A stretch of 64,000 nt of DNA from Roseateles oligotrophus (GTDB taxonomy: Bacteria > Pseudomonadota > Gammaproteobacteria > Burkholderiales > Burkholderiaceae_C): contig NZ_JACHLP010000006.1 in the NCBI RefSeq assembly GCF_014204525.1, positions 102,262 through 166,261 of the forward strand, given 5' to 3'. The notes beneath the pieces were generated by a model. The model saw nothing but the letters and a program-made list of their open reading frames with translations, ran no database searches and was not told the origin of the DNA. The stretch's first letter is position 1; each line of letters begins with the position of its first letter. The translations under genes and the position numbers were made by a program. Of this stretch, positions 1 to 8,855 are shown in pieces.

Positions 1-656
1 TCCGCGCCGTCACCGAGGGCGCGGTGGGCGCCGAGCTGTTCAAGAAGCTGGAGCCCAAGGGCATCAAGGGCCTGGCCTACTGGGACAACGGCTTCCACAT
101 CATGAGCGCCAACAAGCCCCTGCACTCGGTGGCCGACTTCAAGGGCATGAAGATGCGCATCCAGTCCAGCAAGGTGCTGGACGCGCAGATGCGCGCACTG
201 GGCGCCATCCCGCAGGTGATGGCCTTCAGCGAGCTCTACCAGGCCCTGCAATCCGGCGTGGTGGACGGCACCGAGGGCGTGCCGAGCAATTTCTACACCC
301 AGCGCGTCTACGAGGTGCAGAAGCACATCACGTTGTCCAACCACGGCCATCTGGCCTACGCCCTGATCGTCAACAAGAAGTTCTGGGACGGCCTGCCGGC
401 CGACATCCGCGCCCAGCTGGAGAGCGCCATCAAGGACTCCACCACCTACGCCAACGCCATCGCCCAGACCGAGAACGCCACCGCCCTGGACAAGATCAAG
501 GCCAGCGGCAAGACCACCATCTACACCCCGACGGCGGCCGAGCTGGCCGAGTGGAAGAAGGCCCTGATCCCCGTGCACAAGGAGATGGAGTCGCGCGTGG
601 GCAAGGCCACCATTGAGGCCACCTACAAGGCGGCCGGCTTCAGCCTGCCGAAGTAA
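1..656 (+). CDS. dctP: TRAP transporter substrate-binding protein DctP, C-terminal part
   Basis: The reading frame is open from the window edge to a TAA at 654-656, so only the C-terminal ~217 residues are present. It is the periplasmic solute-binding subunit of a tripartite ATP-independent periplasmic (TRAP) transporter. Support comes from the DctP-like stretch FKGMKMRIQSS, then QVMAFSELYQALQSGVVDGTE (here split across 180-280) and NKKFWDGLP, and from dctQ and dctM following directly. The ligand cannot be told from sequence; C4-dicarboxylates or related organic acids are typical of the family. The signal peptide lies outside the window. Confidence 0.93.
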   Translation, partial: RAVTEGAVGAELFKKLEPKGIKGLAYWDNGFHIMSANKPLHSVADFKGMKMRIQSSKVLDAQMRALGAIPQVMAFSELYQALQSGVVDGTEGVPSNFYTQRVYEVQKHITLSNHGHLAYALIVNKKFWDGLPADIRAQLESAIKDSTTYANAIAQTENATALDKIKASGKTTIYTPTAAELAEWKKALIPVHKEMESRVGKATIEATYKAAGFSLPK

Positions 657-738
657 ACGGCCAGGCCAGCAGTGCCCGGGCCGCGGCCCGGGCATCACAA
701 CAACAAAAACAGGACGGGCCCTCGGCCTGAGCCCCATC

Positions 739-1311
739 ATGATCAATCGCATCCTCGACCACCTGGAGGAATGGCTCATCGCCTTCCTCATCGGTGCGGC
801 CACTTTTGTGATCTTTCTGGCCGTCGTGCACCGCTACCTCTCCGGCGTGCCGCTGATTCAGGACTACACCGTCCGCATCAATATGAGCTGGGCGCAAGAG
901 CTGTGCATCTTCATGTTCGTCTGGATGGCCAAGTTCGGCGCCGCCTACGGCGTGCGCACCGGCATCCACGTCGGCGTGGACGTGGTGCTGCGCAAACTCA
1001 AGGGCAGGTCCTACAAGGCTCTGGTGCTGTTCGGCCTCCTGGCCGGCGCCTTGTTCACCGGCACGGTGGCGGCCCTGGGCGGCAACTTCGTCTGGCATAT
1101 CGCGCAGACCGACCAGACCTCGGCCGATCTGGAAGTGCCGATGTGGTGGGTCTATGCCTGCGTGCCCCTGGGCTCCTCGCTGATGAGCTACCGCTTCCTG
1201 CAGGTGGCCTGGCATTTCTACCAGACCGGTGAGCTGCCCCACCACGACCATGCCCATGTGGAAGGCATAGAAGAAGAACCCGCAGCCGCAGCCCCAGGAG
1301 CCAAAGCATGA
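739..1311 (+). CDS. dctQ: TRAP transporter small permease DctQ
   Basis: A 190-residue integral membrane protein of the DctQ family, the small membrane subunit that joins DctP-bound substrate to the large permease. Four hydrophobic segments are visible (about residues 10-30, 50-70, 90-110 and 130-150), with the typical SWAQELCIFMFVWMAKFG and RTGIHVGVD stretches. The ATG at 739 (MINRILDHLEEW) fits family N-termini; the frame is open further upstream but that part is low-complexity and not DctQ-like. The acidic and His-rich tail (HHDHAHVEGIEEE) is lineage-specific. The stop overlaps the start of dctM by ATGA, so the two are translationally coupled. Confidence 0.93.
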   Translation: MINRILDHLEEWLIAFLIGAATFVIFLAVVHRYLSGVPLIQDYTVRINMSWAQELCIFMFVWMAKFGAAYGVRTGIHVGVDVVLRKLKGRSYKALVLFGLLAGALFTGTVAALGGNFVWHIAQTDQTSADLEVPMWWVYACVPLGSSLMSYRFLQVAWHFYQTGELPHHDHAHVEGIEEEPAAAAPGAKA

Positions 1312-2588
1312 ATGCCTCCATCATTTTCATCTTGCTGATCCTGCTGATGCTGACCGGCATGCCGATCAGCATCTCGCTGGGCCTGACCGTCCTGACCTTT
1401 CTCTTCACCATGACCCAGGTGCCCATCGAATCGGTGGCCCTGAAGCTGTTCACCGGCATCGAGAAGTTCGAGATCATGGCGATCCCCTTCTTCATCCTGG
1501 CCGGCAACTTCCTGACCCACGGCGGGGTGGCGCGGCGCATGATCCGCTTCGCCTCCAGCATGATTGGCCACTGGCATGGGGGCTTGGGCCTGGCCGGCGT
1601 GATGGCCTGCGCCCTGTTCGCCGCCGTGTCGGGCTCCTCGCCCGCCACCGTCGTGGCCATCGGCTCGGTGATCCTGCCGGCCATGGTCAAGCAGGGCTTC
1701 CCGAACAAGTTCGGCGCCGGCATCCTGACCACCTCGGGCTCGCTAGGCATCCTGATCCCGCCCTCCATCGCCATGGTGATGTATTCGGTCTCCACCAACA
1801 CCTCGGTGGGTGCCATGTTCATCGCCGGCGTGGTGCCGGGCCTGATGCTGGCCGCGGCCCTGGGTTTCACCACCTGGTTCATCGCCCGCAAGAACAGCTA
1901 CCCCCGCCTGCCCAAGGCCAGTTGGGGCGAGCGCTGGACGGCCTTCCGCGAAAGCGTCTGGGGTTTGCTGCTGATCGTCGTCGTGATGGGCGGCATCTAC
2001 AGCGGTGTCTTCACGCCCACCGAGGCGGCGGCGATGGCGGCGGTCTATGCCTTCATCGTGGCCGTCTTCATCTACAAAGACCTGCCACTCAAGCGCCTGC
2101 CCAAGGTGCTGCTGGACTCCGCCAGCATGAGCGCCATGCTGCTCTACATCATCACCAATGCCGTGCTGTTCAGCTTCCTGATGACCAGCGAGGGCGTGCC
2201 CCAGGCCATGGCGGACTGGATGATCAACCAGGGCTTTGGCCCGGTCGCCTTCCTCTTGGTGGTCAATGTGCTCTTGCTGCTGGCTGGCAATGTGATGGAG
2301 CCCTCCAGCATCATCCTGATCCTGGCCCCCATCCTGTTCCCGGTGGCGGTGAAGTTAGGCATCGACCCCATCCACTTCGGTATCCTGATCGTGGTGAATA
2401 TGGAAGTGGGCATGTGCCATCCGCCGGTGGGCCTGAATCTCTACGTGGCCTCGGGCATCACCAAGATGGGCATCTCCGAGCTGACCGTGGCCGTCATGCC
2501 CTGGCTGCTGACCATGCTGGGCTTCCTGCTGCTGGTCACCTATGTGCCTGCGATCTCGCTGTGGCTGCCGAATCTGTTGATGAAGTGA
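1308..2588 (+). CDS. dctM: TRAP transporter large permease DctM
   Basis: A 426-residue DctM-family permease, the normal length, with about 12 hydrophobic segments. It is the ion-coupled translocation channel of the TRAP system. Family landmarks seen are the N-terminal LTGMPISISLGL, GILIPPSIAMVMY near residue 150, FTPTEAAAMAAVYA near residue 230 and MCHPPVGLNLYV near residue 370. It overlaps dctQ by 4 nt and is the last gene of the operon, followed by a hairpin terminator. The final ~16 codons have a diverged second copy about 4.4 kb downstream (6990-7037). Confidence 0.95.
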   Translation: MNASIIFILLILLMLTGMPISISLGLTVLTFLFTMTQVPIESVALKLFTGIEKFEIMAIPFFILAGNFLTHGGVARRMIRFASSMIGHWHGGLGLAGVMACALFAAVSGSSPATVVAIGSVILPAMVKQGFPNKFGAGILTTSGSLGILIPPSIAMVMYSVSTNTSVGAMFIAGVVPGLMLAAALGFTTWFIARKNSYPRLPKASWGERWTAFRESVWGLLLIVVVMGGIYSGVFTPTEAAAMAAVYAFIVAVFIYKDLPLKRLPKVLLDSASMSAMLLYIITNAVLFSFLMTSEGVPQAMADWMINQGFGPVAFLLVVNVLLLLAGNVMEPSSIILILAPILFPVAVKLGIDPIHFGILIVVNMEVGMCHPPVGLNLYVASGITKMGISELTVAVMPWLLTMLGFLLLVTYVPAISLWLPNLLMK

Positions 2589-2613
2589 GGCTCAGCCGCG
2601 CAGGCTGAAGTCC

Positions 2614-2643
2614 GAAAAACCTGGGGCTTGCTCCGGGTTTTTT
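2614..2643 (+). terminator. Rho-independent terminator of the TRAP operon
   Basis: An A-rich left arm (AAAAACCTGG) pairs with CCGGGTTTTTT across a short loop, allowing one G-U pair, and ends in a T run about 30 nt after the dctM stop. Because both flanks carry A/T tracts it could also stop transcription coming from the minus-strand gene on its other side. Confidence 0.75.
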
Positions 2644-2700
2644 GCGGAAGGATTGGTGCGAATAGCGCCGGGGTCGGTTCTTGTTGAATAGGAAATCGCA

Positions 2701-5700
2701 CTATTCTTCGCGTGGAGAGAGGTCGATCACCAGACCAAAAGTCCGGCCATTCCGGTCAGCGGGCATGTCCGTTGTGAACAAGGCAGCAGCCTGCTCCGCG
2801 CTCTGAGGTCGTGCCCCTGAAGGATGGTTCTTCACCGCATACCCAAACCACAGCACAAGGTATATCCCGATCCCGGCCGCAGCTGGATTTTTTGTGTAGC
2901 GTGCCTCAAGTTGGTCCCACCAGGCGGACCAGACGGTTGTGTGATTTTCCTTTTTGATCTCAACCGGCACGACCACAAGTTCCCCTCGAATCAATGTGCT
3001 GCCCTGAAGATCTGCCCGCTTGTCTGCAGCGCTTGGAACCTCTTTCTCAAGGGTAACGTTCTGAAGTTGCAACTGCGGGCGAATCAGCCCCAGTAGCACA
3101 TCGCGGCATTCGTTCTCACCGCGTGGCTTTCTGCCGCCCCGGCCGTCTGGTTCCCAGAACAGGTCCAACTGATTGGGGTTGGAGTCTCGGATGCGCTGAG
3201 CTAGACGCGTCATCTGATCCAGTATCAGGATGGCCATATCACGAGCATTTGCCGGAGCCCGATTCGCCAGAACTTCCGCCACTTGTGGGAGTGGTGGAGC
3301 AAAAAATGTACAAGCTCTGCGCAAAAGGCGTTGCTCGCCAATGCACCAGTCAAGTTCAGAGGCCCAAGGTGACATGCAGGCCAGTTGTCGAAGCCGGCCA
3401 AGCTCGGTGGCCGCTTGTTTGCTCGATATGCGAGCCAACACCATTAGCGAGTTGTAAATAGTTCGGTGCTCTCGCTCAGATGGGGCGTTCGGTTCGTGAT
3501 AGAGAGGATCTCCACAAGCAACGGCGCAGTCGGCGAGCAATTCAGCAAGCCATCCGAGCACTTCAGGTCGTCGCTGTGCCAAGCCCGTCCAATCTGCCTC
3601 TTGCGTCTGTATTGCTTTTCTGATGGTCAGGGCAATGTCTGCGTCGACGTCTGCGAGTGTGCGCAGCGCTATGAGGTGCAGTTCGGGATCAAATTCGATG
3701 GACGCTGTATGCAGGGCAATGCAGAACTCCACCGATATGGTCCTGCCTGCAAGGAGTTTGCTGAGAATGTTTGACCAATCACTGAGAGCCAGATGCCGGC
3801 GAGCTGCGCTTACCAAGGCCTCATTGAAAAGGCGCATTTGGTCCGGCGATGGGGTGTTTGGAATGGCATTGAGCAGGACGGGCAAGAGCTCGCGGACGAA
3901 TGCTTGTGGAGCTTCTTGTTTGCGCAGAAAGTAGTAGGTGCTGAGCTGCGGCGTCGGATGCGCAATATCCCTCTCCGCCAGGGGACGAAGAATGCGCAAT
4001 ACATCCGCTGACCGATGTGCATACAGTGCCGTCAACCAATTGGCCTGTCTGCCATGCGCGTCAACCAGCTGACAGCCGATCAAGGCCTCAAGCGTCGGCT
4101 CAGACCAGGCCCTGATGACTTCCGGATTGGCTTCAAAAAGAAGTTCTGCGGCGAGCAAACAGACATAGCTCAACCAGAGGCGCTTCCCTTCGGCGTGTGT
4201 GACTTTGATTTCGTCTAAGGTCGGGAGATCATCTCTCGATAGTGCAGCGCATATGCCCTTGATCGCACGCCAGGCTTCTTCCGGTGTGCCACCCAGGTAG
4301 TTGCTGACTCGCGCAATGGCGTCGTTGCCGGCGACGCCGTGCAGTTCTTTCTTGTAGGCCAGGGAAATTTCCCCCATCAACCAGAGTTCACCTGCCCCAT
4401 CAAAAACAGCTGGAAGCAAGGGCAGGATCCTTGCACGGTGTTCTGATAGTCGGAGTGAGCTTGCTCTGGCGACTCTTTGCGTTCGAAGATGATCCCTTCC
4501 TCGCCAATCGTCAAGCCGGCAAGAGGTAGATTCTTCGACCCAGGACGTCGCTTCAGGCCACCGTGTCGAGTTCGCCTCTACCCAACTCCAGACATCGTCC
4601 AGATCAATGGCAAAGGTATCGAGCGGGTGCGTTGCCACATGTGCGGCCTGTACAACCCAGTGTCGTGCCAGTTCTAGGTCATCGGTTCTGGAGGCCTGCA
4701 GCAGCAGCCATCGATACCAGTTTCTCGGGCGCCTAGCTCTGTGTAGGCGTGAGTCAATCTCCCATATGCGACGCATGGCCGCGTCTAAACTCTTTGACCC
4801 ATTTGCGCTGCTTAACAACAGGGCTTTCATGCGCCGCGGCCGGGCAGTCAACCATTCGTCAATACTTTGTTGTTTAGCATCGTCCGTTTCGACACTGCCG
4901 TAGCGACTCAGCCTCAGCCCGAACCATTCATGTAACTGCTTGTCGCTGGCATCGTCACCAATCCCCTGCAAAGCCCGCAATAGCAACTTGCATGCGATCT
5001 CTGCCAAGGTGTCGGAAAACCGGGAACTGCTTTGGTCGCTGTTGACTTCGGGCAACTTGATCAAAGCTAGAGCTGTCGCCATGGCCTCCGGTATCTGGTC
5101 GTCAGGCATTTTTTCGACGTAGTCGTCGGCCCAGAACATGTGATAGTTACCAATCAGATTGGTAGCCTTCGCGGCGTGCAGGTGGCGCAGTGCGATGGGT
5201 GCAGGAATGCTGTTGGGATAGGCCTCGGCAAGGATGTGACCGACCAGTTCGTCGTCTTCATCAGCGAACTTTCCCACGCGGAAATCTTCAAGGACAGATG
5301 CCGTCTCCTCGGCGTTGTAGTTTATGCACCTGAGCCATGCCGATGCAGCCATACGGCGTGTGCGAGAAAAATGGGTGGCATCCTCCAGAGCGGCCCGCAT
5401 ATCTTGTGCCAAATCGGGCAGAGCGTCACCATGAATGACGGCATCAATCACACATTCTAGAAGCGCTTCATGAGCCAAGTCTCGATCAGGGCGTTGGAGC
5501 AGATGTCTCAATTCCGGAACCATATCGCTGGTTCCCAAGGCACCAAAAGGATGAGCTAGCCAGAGCCCATTTCGGAACCATGGGAAGCGGATGGCCTCTC
5601 GTCCTAGCGCTCCAAGAATCAGTGTCTTTTCAGCGGTGCTGAAGTCTCTTACGTCCCCGTATAGCACCAGACCTACCGGGTCAGTCTGGATGAGAAGTTC

Positions 5701-6789
5701 GCGCTCGGTCAGGCAATGTACGGTAAGCCAGCCATGCAGGCCACGCAAGGAGTCAACGACACCTCCATCTTCCCCGGTCATGAGGGCAAGAAGCCGACGA
5801 ATTGGCAGCCCGCGTTCCATTACGAGTTTTGCGAGGGCTTTGCCGCCCAAATACTCGGCGATGGTTCTGTGCCAGGGGGCGTAGCGCTCGCCTTCTGCAC
5901 CAAACAGCTTTGTCCCCAGTGTCGCTGACAGGAGTTTGGCGTCGAGTTCCAGAGAGATCGGAATATCGGCAACCAAAGCGCCTCCTTCACCACAATCGCC
6001 GGGGTCTTTTGTGATGTAGGAAATGTCTGCAAGTAGCAGCAACGCGGACAGCTTGCCTGCTGCCTCTTGAAGCAGGTCTTCGGCTATCAGTCCATGCTGA
6101 CAGGAGTCTCTGTGTCGTGTGTTGTGCTCCTGAGCCATTTGTTTGCACGCAAGTGCATAAACGGCTGAGCGGCTTTTCGGCCATTGGCCTCGGCAAACGA
6201 CGCTGGACAGTAGTTTGAGCAGCAGTGGGCTTCCCAGCAATGCTCCTAGATCGTGCCGGTGGGCTTCTTCAAAGAATTCGTTGATCGCGTTGTCGCCGGA
6301 CTGCAGCCATGTGCCGAGCAAAGTACGAATATCGGATTCGCTCAGTCGATCCAATCGAAGCTCACGTACATTGCCGGAGGGGGCAACCAAGGATAAATCT
6401 TGAGCCCCTCCCTGGAGCCAATCCGCTTCACGGCATGACAGGCGAAAGCGAGGTTTGCCGAGTTCCGCCAGCCTGGTGCGTATTTCATCCAGTGGGGCCG
6501 AACTGTTACCAAGAACAGCGCGTCGTTCGTCCAGCGCATCTATAAAAAGAGTCTTCCCCGCGCACATGGCGCTTGTCGAAACACACAAGAAGTCTCTGGC
6601 AGTGAAGTACAACGCGCTATTCCCCAGCGCTTCCGCCTCTTGCCGGAAGACAGAAGTCTTGCCGGAGCCCGGTTCACCCAACAGAACATAGGAATCAAGG
6701 TCGCGAAACGAGGCCATCGGGGCGGACTCGCTCCCCTGATCCTCGATTTTGAAAGTGGCTGTGCGAAACAGTGGAATGAGGTCAAGCAT
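2701..6789 (-). CDS. Large NACHT/STAND-type NTPase with C-terminal PD-(D/E)xK-like nuclease; candidate anti-phage protein
   Basis: A 1362-residue protein. Seen directly: a Walker A motif GEPGSGKT at residues 38-45; a NACHT-like Walker B, LFIDALDE, at 81-88; a following FRLSCREADW (116-124 region) where NACHT ATPases carry a sensor; PLLLKLL near 188-194; and WHRTIAEYLGG at about 306-316, a winged-helix/lid element common in bacterial NACHT proteins. A long Leu/Ala-rich helical middle (about 320-1200) looks like HEAT/TPR-type sensor repeats. The C-terminus has E1227 (NECRD), D1260 (DKRAD), E1277-x-K1279 (PVEIKK) and a downstream QLxxRY, in the order of a PD-(D/E)xK nuclease core. No signal peptide or membrane segment is evident. 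The gene stands alone between a TRAP operon and unrelated genes, and its GC is visibly lower than its neighbours (33 of 60 bases at 5041-5100). NACHT/STAND proteins with nuclease effectors are known phage-defence sensors. Assignment to defence is inference; the NTPase call is firm. Confidence 0.8.
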   Translation of the reverse strand: MLDLIPLFRTATFKIEDQGSESAPMASFRDLDSYVLLGEPGSGKTSVFRQEAEALGNSALYFTARDFLCVSTSAMCAGKTLFIDALDERRAVLGNSSAPLDEIRTRLAELGKPRFRLSCREADWLQGGAQDLSLVAPSGNVRELRLDRLSESDIRTLLGTWLQSGDNAINEFFEEAHRHDLGALLGSPLLLKLLSSVVCRGQWPKSRSAVYALACKQMAQEHNTRHRDSCQHGLIAEDLLQEAAGKLSALLLLADISYITKDPGDCGEGGALVADIPISLELDAKLLSATLGTKLFGAEGERYAPWHRTIAEYLGGKALAKLVMERGLPIRRLLALMTGEDGGVVDSLRGLHGWLTVHCLTERELLIQTDPVGLVLYGDVRDFSTAEKTLILGALGREAIRFPWFRNGLWLAHPFGALGTSDMVPELRHLLQRPDRDLAHEALLECVIDAVIHGDALPDLAQDMRAALEDATHFSRTRRMAASAWLRCINYNAEETASVLEDFRVGKFADEDDELVGHILAEAYPNSIPAPIALRHLHAAKATNLIGNYHMFWADDYVEKMPDDQIPEAMATALALIKLPEVNSDQSSSRFSDTLAEIACKLLLRALQGIGDDASDKQLHEWFGLRLSRYGSVETDDAKQQSIDEWLTARPRRMKALLLSSANGSKSLDAAMRRIWEIDSRLHRARRPRNWYRWLLLQASRTDDLELARHWVVQAAHVATHPLDTFAIDLDDVWSWVEANSTRWPEATSWVEESTSCRLDDWRGRDHLRTQRVARASSLRLSEHRARILPLLPAVFDGAGELWLMGEISLAYKKELHGVAGNDAIARVSNYLGGTPEEAWRAIKGICAALSRDDLPTLDEIKVTHAEGKRLWLSYVCLLAAELLFEANPEVIRAWSEPTLEALIGCQLVDAHGRQANWLTALYAHRSADVLRILRPLAERDIAHPTPQLSTYYFLRKQEAPQAFVRELLPVLLNAIPNTPSPDQMRLFNEALVSAARRHLALSDWSNILSKLLAGRTISVEFCIALHTASIEFDPELHLIALRTLADVDADIALTIRKAIQTQEADWTGLAQRRPEVLGWLAELLADCAVACGDPLYHEPNAPSEREHRTIYNSLMVLARISSKQAATELGRLRQLACMSPWASELDWCIGEQRLLRRACTFFAPPLPQVAEVLANRAPANARDMAILILDQMTRLAQRIRDSNPNQLDLFWEPDGRGGRKPRGENECRDVLLGLIRPQLQLQNVTLEKEVPSAADKRADLQGSTLIRGELVVVPVEIKKENHTTVWSAWWDQLEARYTKNPAAAGIGIYLVLWFGYAVKNHPSGARPQSAEQAAALFTTDMPADRNGRTFGLVIDLSPREE

Positions 6790-6989
6790 CGGAAATGGCG
6801 AGTGATTCTGGCGTTATGCAAAGCCAAGAGCAGCGAGACCCCCTAGTGTCATCGACCATGGATAGGCTGGAAGCAGTCTAAAGCGTAGGCTCAGTTGAGC
6901 GGCGGCCTGCGCCACCTGCCCAGGTGCAACTGGGCACAACCTGCATGAGTGCCGCGCGCCTCCCCGTTGATGGCCAATATGCTCTTGCT

Positions 6990-7037
6990 ACCTGTGTGTC
7001 GGCGATCTCGCTGTGGCTGTCCAATCTGCCAATGAAG
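6990..7037 (+). pseudogene. Diverged remnant of a dctM 3' end
   Basis: These 48 bases align without gaps to 2538-2585 at the end of dctM, with 40 matches by hand including an uninterrupted 18-base run (7002-7019 against 2550-2567). Translated in the same frame they read TCVSAISLWLSNLPMK against TYVPAISLWLPNLLMK. No other part of dctM is present. The rest of the spacer 6790-7068 holds the presumed upstream region of the NTPase gene and nothing else recognised. It is either the relic of a second permease gene or a duplication made when the NTPase gene arrived. Confidence 0.6.
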
Positions 7038-7068
7038 CAGGGTAGGGCGGCGGCGCAGCAGAAAGGTT

Positions 7069-7503
7069 TCAGCGCTCGTACAGCAGCATCTCGGGGCTGG
7101 CCTTGTTGCAGGGCTGCTGGCATTGCCAGCGCTGCTGCTCGCTTTTCTCCGTCCAGACGCTGCCCTGGGTTTTGACCAGGAGGTAGCGGCTGCCGTAGAG
7201 CGGCGACTCGCGATTGCCGTCGCACCAGATCGCCCGTGGGAAGTCGCTGCGGCGGTGGCAGACCTCTTTGACCCAGCGCGCCGTGCCGGCCCCGGTCGGC
7301 AACTGCACCTGGCCCAACAGGTCTTGCACCTTGGGGTCGGTCTTGCTGGGCCGCATCTCGTCCACGATCAGGCTGGTGACAGCCTGGCCCTGTGCGTTCA
7401 GCCCGTTGAAGGAACCCCAGCGTGGGGCGAGTTCGGCCGCTGTCACTGCGCTGGCCAGCAGGGCCAGCGCCAGGCCGCCCATCCATGGGTTTGCCCTGCG
7501 CAT
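7069..7503 (-). CDS. Putative secreted Cys-containing protein of unknown function
   Basis: A 144-residue product that I do not recognise. It begins with a clear signal peptide (MRRANPWMGGLALALLASAVTAA, cleavage likely after AxA near residue 23; shown only to define the start) and has five cysteines in the mature part, including CQQPC near the C-terminus, suggesting periplasmic disulfides. The ATG at 7501-7503 overlaps the stop of the upstream gene (TGATG), so the two are probably cotranslated; a TTG one codon earlier is a less likely start. Confidence 0.7.
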   Translation of the reverse strand: MRRANPWMGGLALALLASAVTAAELAPRWGSFNGLNAQGQAVTSLIVDEMRPSKTDPKVQDLLGQVQLPTGAGTARWVKEVCHRRSDFPRAIWCDGNRESPLYGSRYLLVKTQGSVWTEKSEQQRWQCQQPCNKASPEMLLYER

Positions 7504-8006
7504 CAAAAGGGCTCGCTGCCTTCACGAATCTCCACACCCAGCAGCTCGCTGCATTGCTGCACCGTGGCGGCGCTGTCGCTGCGGGTGATCCAGCCGGCGT
7601 AGCAATCGCCCTCGGTGTCCCAGTTCCACAGCGTCAGGCCCTGGGCGGCCAGCTCGGCGTGAGCGCGCTGCATCAGCTCGGGCACATCGTGCTCGTCCAG
7701 AAAATCCTCGTCCAGCGCGTCCTCGACGCCAAAGCTCAGGCTGGCGCCCCAGCCCTGGGCCAGCTGCTGCAGGCATTGCACAAAGGACTCGCTGTCCTTC
7801 CAGTCGACAAAAAAGCCGCTCTGCCAGTCGATCGCTTCCTTGAGGGTCCAGAGCGCGCCCTCCTCGTCTTCCTCCGTCGCCGCCTCGGCATAGGCGCTGC
7901 GGTGGGCTTGGGCCAGGGCGGGCTGGGCCGCGATGACGGCGATGAGCCGCTCAATGGCTGCCGGGATGGCGGGGCTGTCTTGCTGCGTGGCCGTGCTGCT
8001 GCTCAT
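7503..8006 (-). CDS. Small acidic cytoplasmic protein, DUF6630-like
   Basis: A 167-residue, strongly acidic, soluble protein. The stretch SGFFVDWKDSESFV, then DEDFLDEHDVPELM and LTLWNWDTEGDCYAGWI, resembles small uncharacterised proteins I know as DUF6630; this is from memory and should be treated as tentative. The start is the ATG at 8004-8006; the frame stays open upstream but that part is non-coding in character. No membrane segment or signal is seen. It is coupled to the secreted protein downstream through a TGATG overlap. Function unknown. Confidence 0.75.
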   Translation of the reverse strand: MSSSTATQQDSPAIPAAIERLIAVIAAQPALAQAHRSAYAEAATEEDEEGALWTLKEAIDWQSGFFVDWKDSESFVQCLQQLAQGWGASLSFGVEDALDEDFLDEHDVPELMQRAHAELAAQGLTLWNWDTEGDCYAGWITRSDSAATVQQCSELLGVEIREGSEPF

Positions 8007-8148
8007 GCTTGAATCTTTGCTCCATGTAATTTGCAAGTTAATGCAGTATCCGCTGCCCGTCTCTGGGGCGGCAGCTCCGCCGGCTTGAAAAGTCCTGCCA
8101 GCGCACACCGTTCGCCAATCGCCCAATTTCCCGCGCCCGCGCAGGGGA

Positions 8149-8168
8149 TTAATCAATCGATTGATTAA
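8149..8168. promoter_or_regulatory. Perfect 20-bp palindromic operator, likely for the adjacent TetR-family regulator
   Basis: TTAATCAATCGATTGATTAA is a perfect palindrome 18 nt before the start of the CecR-like regulator gene. Autorepression by binding a palindrome over the own promoter is standard for TetR-family regulators. Its AT richness stands out in GC-rich DNA. Confidence 0.75.
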
Positions 8169-8186
8169 ATTCCCTAAGATGGCGCG

Positions 8187-8855
8187 ATGCCAGACACCAA
8201 GCCTCTTCAAGACACCGGCCCAAGCCGCAAGACCCGTCTCTTGCGCGCGGCCGCCAGCGTCTTTGCCGCCAAGGGTTTTGAGCGCGCCAGCACGCGCGAG
8301 ATCTGCCAGGCCGCCGGCGTCAATATCGGCCTGATCGCCTATTACTTCGGCGACAAGCTGGGGCTTTACCGTGCGCTGATGGAGCAGCCGGTGGCCGATG
8401 TCATGGCCCGCATGCCGCCGCCCGATGCGGCGCTGCCGCTGCAGCCCTGGCTGCGCGGCTTTTACACCGCTTTTCTGACGCCGCTGCGCGATGGCGACGA
8501 GGCCATGTCCCAGCTGATGCGCTTGTGCGCGCGCGAGACCCTGGAGCCCAGCGCCGTCTATCTGGAGATCTGCCAGCAAAGCATCGCGCCGCACCACCAT
8601 GCCCTGGTCGCCATGCTGGCGCAGCGCTGCGGCGTGGCCGAGGTGGACGCGGAGCTACACCAGCTCGGCTTCGCCCTGGTGGCCCTGGTTTTTGACTACT
8701 GGATGTCGGCCGACTATATGGAGGCCGTGGTGCCCGGCCTGGTTTACGGGCCCGAAGCCTTTGAGCGCATCCTGCACCGCCTGGTCGGCTATGGCCAGGC
8801 CCTGATCGAACACGAGATCGCCCTGCGCCAGGGCAAGGAGAAAAAGCATGGCTGA
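8187..8855 (+). CDS. TetR-family regulator of the CecR/CerR type
   Basis: A 222-residue regulator. The N-terminal helix-turn-helix is plain (RLLRAAASVFAAKGFERAST, REICQAAGVNIGLIAYYFGDK, residues about 17-60). The C-terminal part (YxxxxxPLRDGDEAMSQLMRLCARETLEPS) fits the CerR-type ligand domain found in CecR/YbiH, a regulator of efflux genes. It is the first gene of the RND efflux operon: its stop overlaps the start of the outer-membrane gene by 8 nt. With the palindrome in front it probably represses its own operon until a toxic compound binds. Confidence 0.9.
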   Translation: MPDTKPLQDTGPSRKTRLLRAAASVFAAKGFERASTREICQAAGVNIGLIAYYFGDKLGLYRALMEQPVADVMARMPPPDAALPLQPWLRGFYTAFLTPLRDGDEAMSQLMRLCARETLEPSAVYLEICQQSIAPHHHALVAMLAQRCGVAEVDAELHQLGFALVALVFDYWMSADYMEAVVPGLVYGPEAFERILHRLVGYGQALIEHEIALRQGKEKKHG

